Assembly (NCBI RefSeq): GCF_000182925.2
Contig: NC_026505.1
Coordinates: 868,001 to 932,000, forward strand
Length of the DNA: 64,000 nucleotides
Origin: Neurospora crassa OR74A
Taxonomy: Eukaryota; Ascomycota; Sordariomycetes; Sordariales; Sordariaceae
Direction of reading: 5' to 3'
Translations under genes and position numbers: made by a program
Notes under the pieces: generated by a model
Seen by the model: only the letters and a program-made list of their open reading frames with translations
What the model was told of the DNA's origin: nothing
Database searches by the model: none
Shown here: in pieces, positions 47,145 through 58,700 of the stretch
How positions within the stretch are numbered: the first letter of the stretch is position 1
Layout: every line of letters starts with the position of its first letter

Positions 47145-50100
47145 AATAGTGTTGTATCGTTGTTACCGATAACTATTAATAGTAGTATTCGTAGATTTGA
47201 CAATAATATCTATAACCCGCTTATAAAAATCTTAATATATAATAATCCTAAAACTATATTTACTAAAAAGACTTCGGATAAAACGGATAAAGATAATAAA
47301 ATACTAAAGAAGTTCATCGCTAGAACAAATAAATCTACGGATTATAATACTATTTCAACCGAAGACTATCGTTAAATTCGAAAGCTACTTCTCAAATTTA
47401 TAAAGGTATATATCGGAAAAAATAGGTTTATACGACCCGAGGCTAGTAAGGTTGGAACTAATTAATTTATTACTAGGAAGAATTTCGATAATTTGAAGAA
47501 GAATATTTTAAAGGAGATTAAAAAAGGCGCTTAAGAAGTACTAAAGCATTAGGCCGATATTGTAGCGAAAATTAGCTTAAATAAAATTAATATTACCTTC
47601 TAATAACTACTTACCATTATTAAGAAGTTTGTCCCTTCTAATTTCGAATAGTAGTTTATTACTAAGAGAGTAATAATTACTATTAAATTTATAAATTATT
47701 CGAATAAAGATATAAAGGCGACCCTAACTATTTATTTAGGTAAGAAGAAATTTAATTTAATAGTCCGGATAATTATTAGAATACTAATAATTAGAAATTA
47801 TATAATTATATTCGATGAACCTATATATATTTAGTACTAACGAAACTAAGTGTAGGTTAAAGAAATTTTTAACCTTAATATTTTTATTATTATAAGTACC
47901 GTAGGTATACTAATTCGGAACGTACTTTAAAATAGCATTAATAATTATATTATAGTAGAAGTTATTTTAAATATAATAAAGGAGAGGAATTTAGAGGTAT
48001 CTATTATTAGAATTCGGCTATAGAAAAGAAAGGACGGAGAGAATAGAGGTTTATTCCTTATAAAAGTTGCTATTATATTAGCGGTATATTTCCTCTAAAA
48101 TAACCTTTTCCTTTAGGACGGTAGCGTATACCTATATAAACTATTTTAAANNNNNNNNNNNNNNNNNNNNNNNNNNNNNNNNNNNNNNNNNNNNNNNNNN
48201 NNNNNNNNNNNNNNNNNNNNNNNNNNNNNNNNNNNNNNNNNNNNNNNNNNCGAACTTCGTTACTAGTAGGAGAAGTTCCCTCTTCTTTAATAATAAAACG
48301 TCCTGCTCTTATATAATTATTATTAGCGTACTATGAAACTCCCCCCTTTCCCTTATTCTATTTATTCTCTTTATTACCCTATTATACTAAAAGTTAATAA
48401 TAATCCTAAATACAATTATAGTTAGCTTCATAAATAATACTAATATTATAATAATAATCCGTACTATTAAAGAGAATTACCGGATACTATAAATAGTATA
48501 GGAAGTATATTTGGAATAGGTAGGGGCGAAAGGTATAGAATTTAAAATAATTAAAACGGAACTAATATATTTTATATAAACGAGGGTACTAAGGATGGAA
48601 ATTCTCTAATTCGAGGATATTGTACTTTAACTAATGGAATTAATATAATTCCTAGGGGTTTAATTAAACTATAAATTTAATTATAGGGTTTATATAGAAG
48701 CGGTAAAATAAAAAATAATAACCTAAACGAATATATTTACGAAATTAGTAGCGAAGATATAGGATTATTCCTTTATTCGGGTAAGGAATATATATATTAA
48801 ATATATTTGTAGCGCTATTTCATATAGAACCTTAATATTTTACTAATTAATTAAAATTTATAAAAACCTACGAAGGATTATAATTAGGTTAGTAAAATAT
48901 TAGATTAAATATTTAAGAATTATTATTAGGGCGTATAAAGTTATATTAGTAAAAAATTTAAAAATAGAAATATTCTATTTACTATTCGATTTCTATTTTA
49001 ATAAAAGGGTTTAAGCCTTTAAAGAAAGGTTCGTCTAAATAAATTAAATTTAATTTATCCGGAGGATAATAACCTAAATATCCGGTTATATTTAAATATA
49101 ATAATCGAGAGGTTAGTTACCCGCTAATAAATTAAAGAGTAGTATAATTAAAGTATAATAAACCGAGGAATAAGCGCTAATAGAAGAATTACTAGTAATA
49201 GTAGCCGGTCCTCCCTTAGAATTAAGGACCCTACTACTATTATTGTAAATCCTAAAATTAATAGTTGCTAATTAGAAGGAATAGTTAAAAGATATAACAA
49301 TTTAGGAATAGGTATTATACTATAATTACTATTTAGTAATAGCGGTAGTAAAATTAGGGCGATAGTACGAATTTACTATTACTAACCTTACCCCTAAATT
49401 TAGTAGAAAGGCTATTTAGCGATATATAGTTAATATAAAGAAGAAGAAAGGAAGATGCTAAAAATTAGGAGAAAACGAAGAAGAATTGTACCTATTAATT
49501 AAAACGAAGAACTCCCTCCTTATTTAAGCTAGGATGGAAATTATTAGCTTTCGGGCCTTCCTCTACTAAAGGAAAATACTAAATATCCTAACCCTTATTT
49601 ATATTTATAGATTCGAGAAGGAGACTTTTACTTATATTATCCTAAATTACTTTAATACGGATATTATCTTTTAAAATAATTTAAAAGCCTAACTATTAAC
49701 GAAGGAGGAATTTTAGGAGTTCTTAGACGACGGAATTAAAGCTAAAAGAATCTTATTATAAGTATTAAAGTTGGGGAAATTAAGAGAATACTATTTAATG
49801 ATCGAATTAGAGGAGGAGTAATATAATGAAATTACAAAGTACTCTTAAAAAAATACAGAATATTAATAATATTAGAATAAAAGGAAGGGAGCGGGGAGGA
49901 AATAATTATATTAATTACGGGAGCTATTTAAATTGTAATTATAATAAGAATTGAAAAGTACTATTTAACGAACGTTTAATTACATTTGAAAAATTATTCG
50001 AATAGCTCTATTATACGAATTTAATTTATAGTAACCTTATAGCGCTACTAAACCTAATTATTATTTATAAGGGGGTAATTGGGAGTATTAATAATTATAA

Positions 50101-51553
50101 GGCTATTTAGAACGGAATTACTATTATTAAAACCGGAGATTATATAAATAAAAATAGTAAAACTACTACTACCGGATATAATATACGTAGGAGTAATAAT
50201 ATTATTATTAAAATTAGATATAATCCGAATAAGGTTTATAGTATTATTATTAGGAAGAGAAGGGATACGACTATAACGAATATCCCTTATAATTAACTTA
50301 TAATAACCTTTTTACTAAAATTCGGTAATATTATAATTAATAGTACGGGGAAGATATTTGTAATTAGTAAATAATTCGTTTTACTTTAAATATATATATA
50401 TATATAATAAATAACATTATTAGTAATACGAATAAAGGCATTTAAATTATAATTAAACCTATTCTAATTACCTAATACTATAATAATAATTATCGCTTAA
50501 ATAATATTACAAACATTGCAAAAGCTAATAGGAATATTTAATATATATATTTTATAAGTATAGGTATAAGTGGCGTTCTAGGCACTACTAGTTAAAATAG
50601 AAGTTAGATAATAATAAAGGAAAGGAAATATAAAGAATAAGAAATTTATTTATTATTAAAATAAAGTAAATTTTTTTAATAATAATCTTACGAAAGTCGT
50701 TAGAGGAGTTAAACTTATTACTATATAGGATAGAAGTAAAATTTAGAGTATAATAAAAATAAGGAATTTTATAAATAATATTAATTAAATTAATATAAAG
50801 GCTAAGGAGGATAAAGAAAGAAGCTATACTAGTTCGGAGGAAGACGACTATTAAAGAAATTATAGAAGTTATAAATAAAGAATATAAGCTTTAAAAATAA
50901 GGCTATAGGGGATGTAAGGCCCGGGGACGTACTAGGGGAGGGACCTTTTATATTAAAAATTAAATCGATCGGATCAGGGTAATAATAGCCGGAGGAAGCT
51001 ATTTTATTAGAGGTTACAATAAGGAAGAAAGAGAAGAAGGATTAGGAGGGGACGCTATATAAGGAATTATATAAATAAGGAAAGGGGGTCTTTATACTAT
51101 TATAAATAAAAGTAGATCCGTAGGGTAATAGAGTAAATAATAGGGCGGAAATATTTATAAATAGGATAAGAAGGTAGAAAAGTAGAGTAATAAGTAGGAA
51201 AATAGGATAGAGAAGTAAGGAGAAGGCGGAGGAAGGAATAATAGGGAATAAAATAGAAAAGTAATAAAGGAAGTAATACACTTAGTCCGGTCCTATTCCT
51301 ATTATCCTTATTATTCTAGTATTAGAATAATGTAGTAGTAGGAGAGACGAGATTAGTTCGCTGTAGCGGTAGGTGAGAACTGTTATAGCTATAAATAAAG
51401 TAAGAATAGTATAGAGAACTACGACCGAAATAGAGCTAGGGGTTTTTATCCGGCGGTGCTTAATACTATACGGTTTTCCCCTCCAGAGAACTAGAGAAGG
51501 ACCCCATACCAATAAGGCGCTATAGTTATAGCATAGGGAATAAGATAATTGAT
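47145..51553 (+). mobile_element. LINE family copy L6
   Basis: Starts in ORF1 at the gap edge (its first about 130 bp are missing) and ends with the family 3' end: the segment with TATCCGGCGGTGCTTAATAC near 51447, then the GGGAATAAGATAATT tail at about 51538. A 100-N gap at 48151-48250 falls between ORF1 and the RT region. The RT motif GxPLSPxLF is visible near 48330-48360. All frames are stop-ridden. Confidence 0.78.
48151..48250. other. Assembly gap (100 N)
   Basis: Exactly 100 N inside LINE copy L6. The endonuclease part of ORF2 is absent from this copy as assembled. Confidence 0.98.
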
Positions 51554-53585
51554 TTTTTATTCTTAATTCCTTAATTTAAATAATAATAGTAATTAAAGAG
51601 TTTTATATTTTATTTAATTTGTATTGGGTCCGGAATAAATTATCTTAAACTTTCTTTATTTTGGTTAACAACTTTACGTAATTATAATATTCTACCGTTA
51701 GAATAATAGATTCTTCGCGTCCGGGGTATTCCTTATTATCATTATTCTAATTATTAGGCGGATTTCGATAATTAAAGCGGGAATCTTTATTGTAAAGTAC
51801 TTTGTAATTAACCTTAATATTTAATCGTCCGTTCTTAAATTAGACTTAACTTCCTATTACAATATTCAATTTTACTATACTAAAAGTAACCTCTTCCTAT
51901 AAATTTTATTTCTTTTTACGTAAGGCGGTATTTTTATATTGTAAACCAACTAACTCTTCGGCATCCTCCTATAAAATTAGTAAATTGCGCTTAAAATTCG
52001 GATTAGTAATAGTATTTTTAAATATCATTATCTTATTCTTAAATTCCAAATTTTCGTCCTCGGTTACCTTTTAATAATTTAGGAAATTTAAAGCGTATTC
52101 GTATATTTTACCTAAATTAGTATTTAACTTAATAGCAATAATTTAATAACCTTACTATTAGGCTAAAGCGGCTTCAACTAGAATTACCCGTAATTCAATC
52201 TCTTAAAATATAATTTCTATATTAGCCTTATTGCCTTTATATATATTTTTAAAGATAGTAAAGTTAATAAGGAGGGGGCCGATACGTAATTCGTTGGATT
52301 AAAAATAGTAAAATTAGTAGGCCTTACTAACCTTTGTAAGAAGTTTAAAGGTAAAGGTAGGACTATCTCCCTTCTTCGAATAGTATTTTACAATTGTACT
52401 AATCTTTGTATATAAGAACGTATATAAATCTTCTCTTTTAAAGGTATAGCGTACGTTAATTATTTTAGTAGTAATTTCCTAATTGAAAAACGTAATTGTT
52501 TTATCGATATTATTTGGCGCGTCCTCGTTCTCGAAGTTAGATATATTGAGGGTACGAAATTGAATATCCTACTTATCCTTAATAATAATAATATTAATTA
52601 ATTAATAGTAGAAGGTATTATCCTACTCTACTACTAATTCTAGAGTAATAGGTACGTTATTAATTTCGAAGGTAACCTATTTAATGGATACCTTATTTTT
52701 CTAGGCTCTAATAACCTACTTTTAAGCTTTACTAGTTTAAGTACTTATAGCGGCAATTACTTTCGATATAGATTACGAAGTAGACGGGTGTCCCTATTTC
52801 TTAGGCGAGGCCTAGCTTACCTTCTCTTCTAGGGTATATACTATTGTAGGGTAGTTAATCGGCGACCGTTTACGATGCGATATAGTAAGCTTTGTTGGGT
52901 AGTAATAGGATATTTGGCTTCCTCTTTGGAAGTGTATAAATTGATCTTGTGATTGTTACGAGCGATGTAGTTGCCGGAGATAAGCTAAATACGTTGATTC
53001 CAGGTCTATTGTAGAATTATAAAATGAAGAAGAAAAGAAGGAAACGCATAAAGCTTGCACGCGGGCTCTAGGGTTTTAACTGAGAGTCCCGGTGCCCTGT
53101 ACGCCGGCCTAATAGGTTAGATTACCGTCGGTATAACTATACTATAATTATACCCCGTACTGGTTACGACCGCTAGTGCCGTAATATTACCCCCCCCCCC
53201 CGGTAGAAAAAGACTCGTCCCGAGTTGTAGAGAAAGATTATTAAAAGGTTATTATGAATATAAAGTGGGTCCTAGAGCGTCTCCTCTAATTAGAATTGTA
53301 TAAGAAGTAAAAAACAATCGCCATTGCCTTAGTTCGAATATAGTCGCTGTTTAAATAGAGGGGGGGTATCTTTAGGCTTTTAATTAGGTAGTTAGTTCCG
53401 GGCCCCTACGCTATTACTATTTACGCTGATTATTTACCGCAATATATTGAATAACTACCCTTATAATTATATTTAAATAAACTTCCCTATTGTACTTTCC
53501 CTTTAATATTAAAAAAAGAGTTATTTATTTGTACTAATATACCTTCTTATATATTGTACTCCCTTCTTCGCTACTATATTATTAT
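51554..53585 (-). mobile_element. LTR-retroelement remains, minus strand (LTR-like piece plus gag-like region)
   Basis: Read on the minus strand, a G10 tract (about 53190-53199) is followed by TAATATTACGG and about 200 bp of lightly mutated DNA ending near CTCTACAATAG-type sequence. This looks like a polypurine tract followed by an LTR. From about 52970 leftward a gag-like, Lys/Glu-rich coiled-coil region continues to 51560 where LINE L6 ends. The LTR may be the 3' LTR of the gypsy pol to the right and at the same time precede a second gag. LTR limits and target duplication were not defined, so this is tentative. Confidence 0.45.
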
Positions 53586-53730
53586 TATTATTAGAATTTA
53601 TTTATTGTCTTATCACGCTAACTAGTTATACTAGTCTACCCAATGGGTATACGGTACTACTTCGTTCGTAGTCTAAAGGAAAAACCGTATTGTTGAAATC
53701 CGGATGAAAACCCTCAGCTTCTCCATATCC

Positions 53731-53753
53731 AACCCTAACCCTAACCCGAACCC
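53731..53753 (-). repeat. Interstitial telomere-like repeat
   Basis: Reads AACCCTAACCCTAACCCGAA on the plus strand: two exact CCCTAA units plus degenerate flanks. Equivalent to TTAGGG, the telomere repeat of most filamentous fungi. Confidence 0.8.
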
Positions 53754-54335
53754 TTCGTCCCACTTTACCGTAGGGGGCCCGGGGAGCCTTGGCTACTTTA
53801 ATTTATCTTCTTTTGGTATATCTCTTTTAGTCCCGGGGACTTTCATCGCTTTTGATTGGTCCTTTTAAACCCCACTTCCCTACCCAACGCTTCGGTAGCG
53901 TTCTTCGTTCCGGAAGCGGGTATTCTTCTTTCATCCTATCTTCAAGGTAGGGGTAGAGAAGTAGGGTCTTACTTTCTTAATCGGAATCTTCGATTTTCTT
54001 TATTGGGATTAGTGAGATAATATAATTAGTTAATTATTATATTACCGGACGGGTTCTATCCGAGCGGAACTGTAGCTCTAGAATAGATTTCGGAGGTAGG
54101 GTTCCAATTCTTAAACCCTATTAGTAGAGCGGGGCGGAGGCGGCCGGTGCTTCTTTAAGTAGGATGAAATTTTTAATATATGCCTAGTTACGTATACCTA
54201 GGGTTTTAAACTAGGGTGGGCCCCCACATTTGATTTCGCTGTAAATGCTCTTCTTCTTCTAAGAGCGCTTAGTGGAGCGACAGCGGGGAAGATCTTTCAT
54301 CCGATCCGGCCGAAAAAACCGGATGAAAGAGGGGG

Positions 54336-54421
54336 GGGGGGAGCGGGATTCGAACCCACGACCTTTCGGATGAAACCGAAAGGAGGCCAAGCTCAGATCT
54401 TCCCAACTGAGCTATCCCCCC
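54336..54421 (-). tRNA. tRNA-like head of the SINE-like element (isotype unresolved)
   Basis: Acceptor GGGGGGA/TCCCCCC, D-arm A box and T arm GTGGG/CCCGC with TTCGAAT loop are all good. The anticodon region is abnormal: an 8-bp hairpin CCTTTCGG/CCGAAAGG closes a six-base TTTCAT loop, with about 14 extra bases before it. TTC (Glu) or CAT cannot be placed with a normal 7-base loop. Most likely a tRNA-derived Pol III promoter and not a working tRNA, or a tRNA with an unusual intron. Confidence 0.6.
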
Positions 54422-54434
54422 TATTATTAGAATT

Positions 54435-55756
54435 GAAATTAAATTCCTCTACTTTTATTATTTGTAATTAATAGTTTAATTTTATTGAGAGTCCTAGTTA
54501 CTTTAAATACTTCTTATTAAAAGGTTTTATAAAGTATATTGAATTTTTATAGTTCTATACGTTATAATATTCCGGGTTTGGGTTATACCCTTTTTAGTTG
54601 GTATAGTATTAAAGCCGTCCTTAATGTATTTTCAATAGTAGAAGCTCCTCTACTTCCTATTTAATATTGTCCTCTATATATTTATTATTAGGTATTTCCA
54701 TATACTATTCTAGTAGAGAATTATTAGGATATTTCTTTAGGCGGTCTATGTAGAAAATATTAGTACTATACTACCCCTCCAATATTTCTAAACGATATAA
54801 GTATCTATATATCTCCTTAATTATAAAATACTTATCAATTAAGGGGAAGTTTAGTTTATAGTTGGGTTTATCGGACAATTCGCTTCTTTTAATAATGAAA
54901 ACTTTATTTTCTATTTTGAAATTAGGGGTATAACGGTATTAGTTTACTTATTATCTTCTCTTACGTTTTTATTATTAATTCCCTTACTTTAACGATATAT
55001 CCTTATATCCTCTTTATTATATTTTAGGTATCTTTATAATTGAGTTTTCCTTATATTGATAATTAAACGCCGTTGAGATTAGTTTGTAATTCCTAATTAA
55101 ATATATTAGGTATTAGGAAGCTATAAAGTACTTTGTAGGGCTATATCCCTTTCAAGTTCTTATAGGGTATATTCATTTATATTATATTTATAGTGGGAAT
55201 TACTTCGAATTAATTATCCTAGAAGTAGTTTACGATAGATATAATTTCTAATCAAGATATTCGTTTATAATTTCGGTTTAGCTTGCGGTTTGGTTATACT
55301 TTAAAAATACTAGCTTCTATTTAATATTTAAAATCTTAACTAATTTATTTATGGAGTTTATAATAAATGATAGGCCTCGGTCGGATACAACCTCCCTCTG
55401 TAGTTTATAAATGTAGTATAAGCCCTTATGGTATATTTGCGCCGTATTTTTTACTATCACGTTTGTATAATATAAAATGGTCTAAGTAGCTTTATTAAGT
55501 CCATCGATTATAATTAGTGCGTCGTTGAAACCTTAGCGGTCCTTTAATATTAATTTATAGTTTATAATGAAGTTGCTCTAATTGTAGTTGGGAATAGATA
55601 ATAGATAAAACTCTCTGGGGGTTTTATTACAAGGAATTTTTGAAGTAGAGTATATTAAGTAATTTATAATAAAGTGGTTGATATCCCTTATTATTCCCGG
55701 CTACTAATATTAAGCTGCGATTAATTGTTAGGTTTTATTACAGTTTAGGTAGGTAA
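54435..55756 (-). mobile_element. Ty3/gypsy pol remnant: integrase part
   Basis: Read on the minus strand through RIP stops, about 55500-55250 matches an integrase core: a VDxLxK-like segment, then SDRGLSFIINSINKLVKIL and, about 35 residues on, a QTExxNxxL motif. It lies on the same strand and in the right order relative to the RNase H part at 62727-63670, so the two are one element split by LINE L7. Many stops; not functional. Confidence 0.72.
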
Positions 55757-55771
55757 TTATAATTTTGAAAT

Positions 55772-58700
55772 TAAATTTAAAAAACTGCTTTAAGACTGGA
55801 AACGCTAATTTCTAGTTAAGAAGTGCTCCAAAACGAAAACTAACAACGACAATCAACTTAGGAAGGTTATTTACGTCCCTTACAATATCCTACAACGAAC
55901 GCAGCGATAGCGTTATATCGTCGTTGCCAATAGCTATTGATAGTAGTACTTATAGATTTGAAAATAGCGTTTACAATCCGCTCGCGGAAATTTTAATATA
56001 CAATAACCCCGAAGCTATATTTAGTATAAAGACTTCGGATAAAATAAATAAAAATAACGAAATATTAAAGAAATTTATTATTAAAGCGAATAAATCTACG
56101 GACTATAATACTATTTCGACCGAGGACCATCGTTAAATTCGAAAGCTACTTTTTAAATTCGTAAAGGTATATATTAAAAAAGGCGGATCTATATAACCCG
56201 AAATTAGTAAGGTTAGAATAGACTAATTTATTATTAAGAAGGATTTTAATAATTTAAAGAAGGATATTTTAAAGGAAATTAAGAAAAGCGCTTAAGAGGT
56301 ATTAAAATATTAGGCTAATATTATAATGAAAGTCAGCCCGAATAAAATTAGTGCTACCCTTTAATAACTACCTACTATTATTAAGGAGTTTATTCCTTTT
56401 AACCTCGAATAGTAATTTACTATTAAAGGAGCGATAATTACTATTGAATTTATAAATTATTCGAACGAAGATATAAAAACGACCCTAACTATTTATTTAA
56501 ATAAGAAGAAACCCGGCTTAGTAATCCGTATAGTTATTAGAATATTAATAATTAGAAATTATATAATTATATTTAACGAACCTATACGTATTTAATATTA
56601 ATAAAATTAAATATAAATTAAAGAAATTTTTAGCCCTAATCCTTTTTTTACTATAAGTACTATAGGTGTATTAATTTAAGGCGTACTTTAGAATAACGTT
56701 AATAATTATACTATAGCGGAAGCTATTTCGAATATAGTAAAGGAGAGGAACCTAGAGGTATTATTATTAGAATTCGACTATAGAAGAAAAGGGACGGAGA
56801 GAATAGAAGCTTACTCCTTATAGAAGTCGCTACTATATTAGCGGTATATTTCCTCTAAAATAACCTCTTTCTCTAGAACGGTAATATATACCTACGAACC
56901 GTTCTAAACCTCGAATAATATTTAATGATACTTTAAATATTAGGAAATTGGATATATAGTAAAATTCTATTATTAAAATAATATTTACGCCTACTATAGT
57001 AAAATTAAATATAAAGGAGACTATTTTCGCGAAATAAATTATCCGTTTAATAATAATAAATTACTCGTTTATTATAAATTATATAGGAAGAAGGGGTACT
57101 ATATATATAATTATAAGGAGTACCCTATTCTCCGGAAGGTAATTATAAAAGTATTTATTATATATACTAAAAGGCTATAGATATTCGCCCTCTATAAGAA
57201 TTTAACTAGAAAAGTATTAGAGCCGACGATAAAAATTATAAACGAAGGTATTTTATTAAATACCCCCTCTAATTCCTATACTATTACTACCCTAAAGAAA
57301 TATATTGGAGGAAGCGTAAAGAGGAGACGGCTAAAAAAATAAATCCGCCTATCTATTTAATTAAAGTTTATAACCCTATAAGATTTAATAAATAACTACT
57401 ATATATATTTATAAAATATAAGGGGAAGTCGGTTGTATAATAATAATAATATTTATACGACTATAGCCCCCCTTAAGGAAGTAGTACTTTTATCCTCTAC
57501 TAAGGGATTAGAAGGAACTTTATTTTAGAGTAATTAATAATTTAATTCAAAATACTCTATTAAAATATAGGGAAATTATATAAAAGGGGAAAACTTTTAC
57601 TTAAATAACAAGAGATTTATAATATTATAGTAATCTAAGGGCCGGGTAAAAATTTAAATAAGGATATTTATTATCCTAGAAGCGGAAGGTATTTTAAGGT
57701 TAATTGTTCGGAGAAGGAAAGGGTGGTAATATATATAAATAAAAAATAGAACTTAAAGGACCTAAATTTCTAAATTGGAAAGGATTAGACCGTAATTATA
57801 TTTAGAAATTTAAAAAATCTAACGATTATCCATTCTATCTACTCCCCTATCTTTATACAAAGAATACTAAAATATTAATAGGAATTATTGCTCTTTAAAT
57901 TTATTGAAGTAAAACCTCTAGTAAAAAATTTAATTACTATTAAAAGTTTTAACCTCTATTATTCTAATTAGAATCTAAAGAATAGGACTAACCTAAGGGC
58001 CGTTTACCTCCTTATATAAGTATAATATTAAAGATTTAATTTATTTATCCCCTATAGTAAATTAATTAAATTTAGAAATATAATATAAGGAGAGAAAGAT
58101 AAAATAATCAATTATATATAACTATTACCCAAGGTCGAAGCTGAATATTAAAGAATATAGTAGTACGAATAAACCGGTTTAGACTACTACCCTTAAGAGA
58201 TTTAGGTCTAAGTAGGAAGAAAAAATAAAAAAACTAAAGAAAAAGGAAAATATAATTAGAGTTTTATAAATATAGAAAAAGTAAAGGAAGCCTTAGAGAA
58301 ATAAATATTAATCCTAAAAAGGATTAATATAATACAAGACTTTAAATTCGCCTTTCGCAAATTTAATAGAGAATTTATAAATATTGTAGAAGAATGCGTC
58401 CTATATTAGAAGAAAGGTCGAAGGAAGAAAGCGAATTAATAAATATTAAAATATAAAATAGCTATAAAAGAAGTATAAAGGATATATTAGGAGTAATTTA
58501 AATACTAAATAATACCGAACTAAAGGGAATTTATTAAAGCTATAATAAAAAAGAAAAAGATTATTATAAAGGCCTAATAGGCTATATAGTATAATAGTAT
58601 TATTAAAACTTCGAAGAACCTAAATCGATTCTAATTATTAAAACAATAGGTTTAAACCTAAAGTTACTAATTAATAAATCCGCTTAAATTACTAACCCTT

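Larger units (their letters stand above)
53599..54421 (-). mobile_element. tRNA-headed SINE-like element with LINE-like 3' tail
   Basis: 823 bp on the minus strand, bounded by a perfect 13-bp duplication TATTATTAGAATT at 53586-53598 and 54422-54434. The 5' end coincides with base 1 of a tRNA-like head (54421-54336) that has consensus A box TAGCTCAGTTGG and B box GGTTCGAATCC. About 600 bp of lightly mutated body follows, with telomere-like CCCTAA units at 53731-53753. The last about 130 bp resembles the 3' end of the resident LINE: both have GGGTTTTCATCCGG, then TACGGTTTT, then a TATAAC/TATAGC block, and end in ATAAGACAAT plus a short AT tail. This is SINE architecture, with a Pol III head and a tail recognised by a partner LINE. 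Caveat: a T6 run 18 bp past the tRNA head could end transcription early. Confidence 0.7.

Noticed and set aside
32114-56136. Recurrent 70-89 aa frames (32114, 37664, 38625, 39284, 47160, 55924) as independent small genes
   Set aside because: All are the same block of LINE ORF1 that happens to lack a RIP stop; they sit at the same place in each LINE copy.
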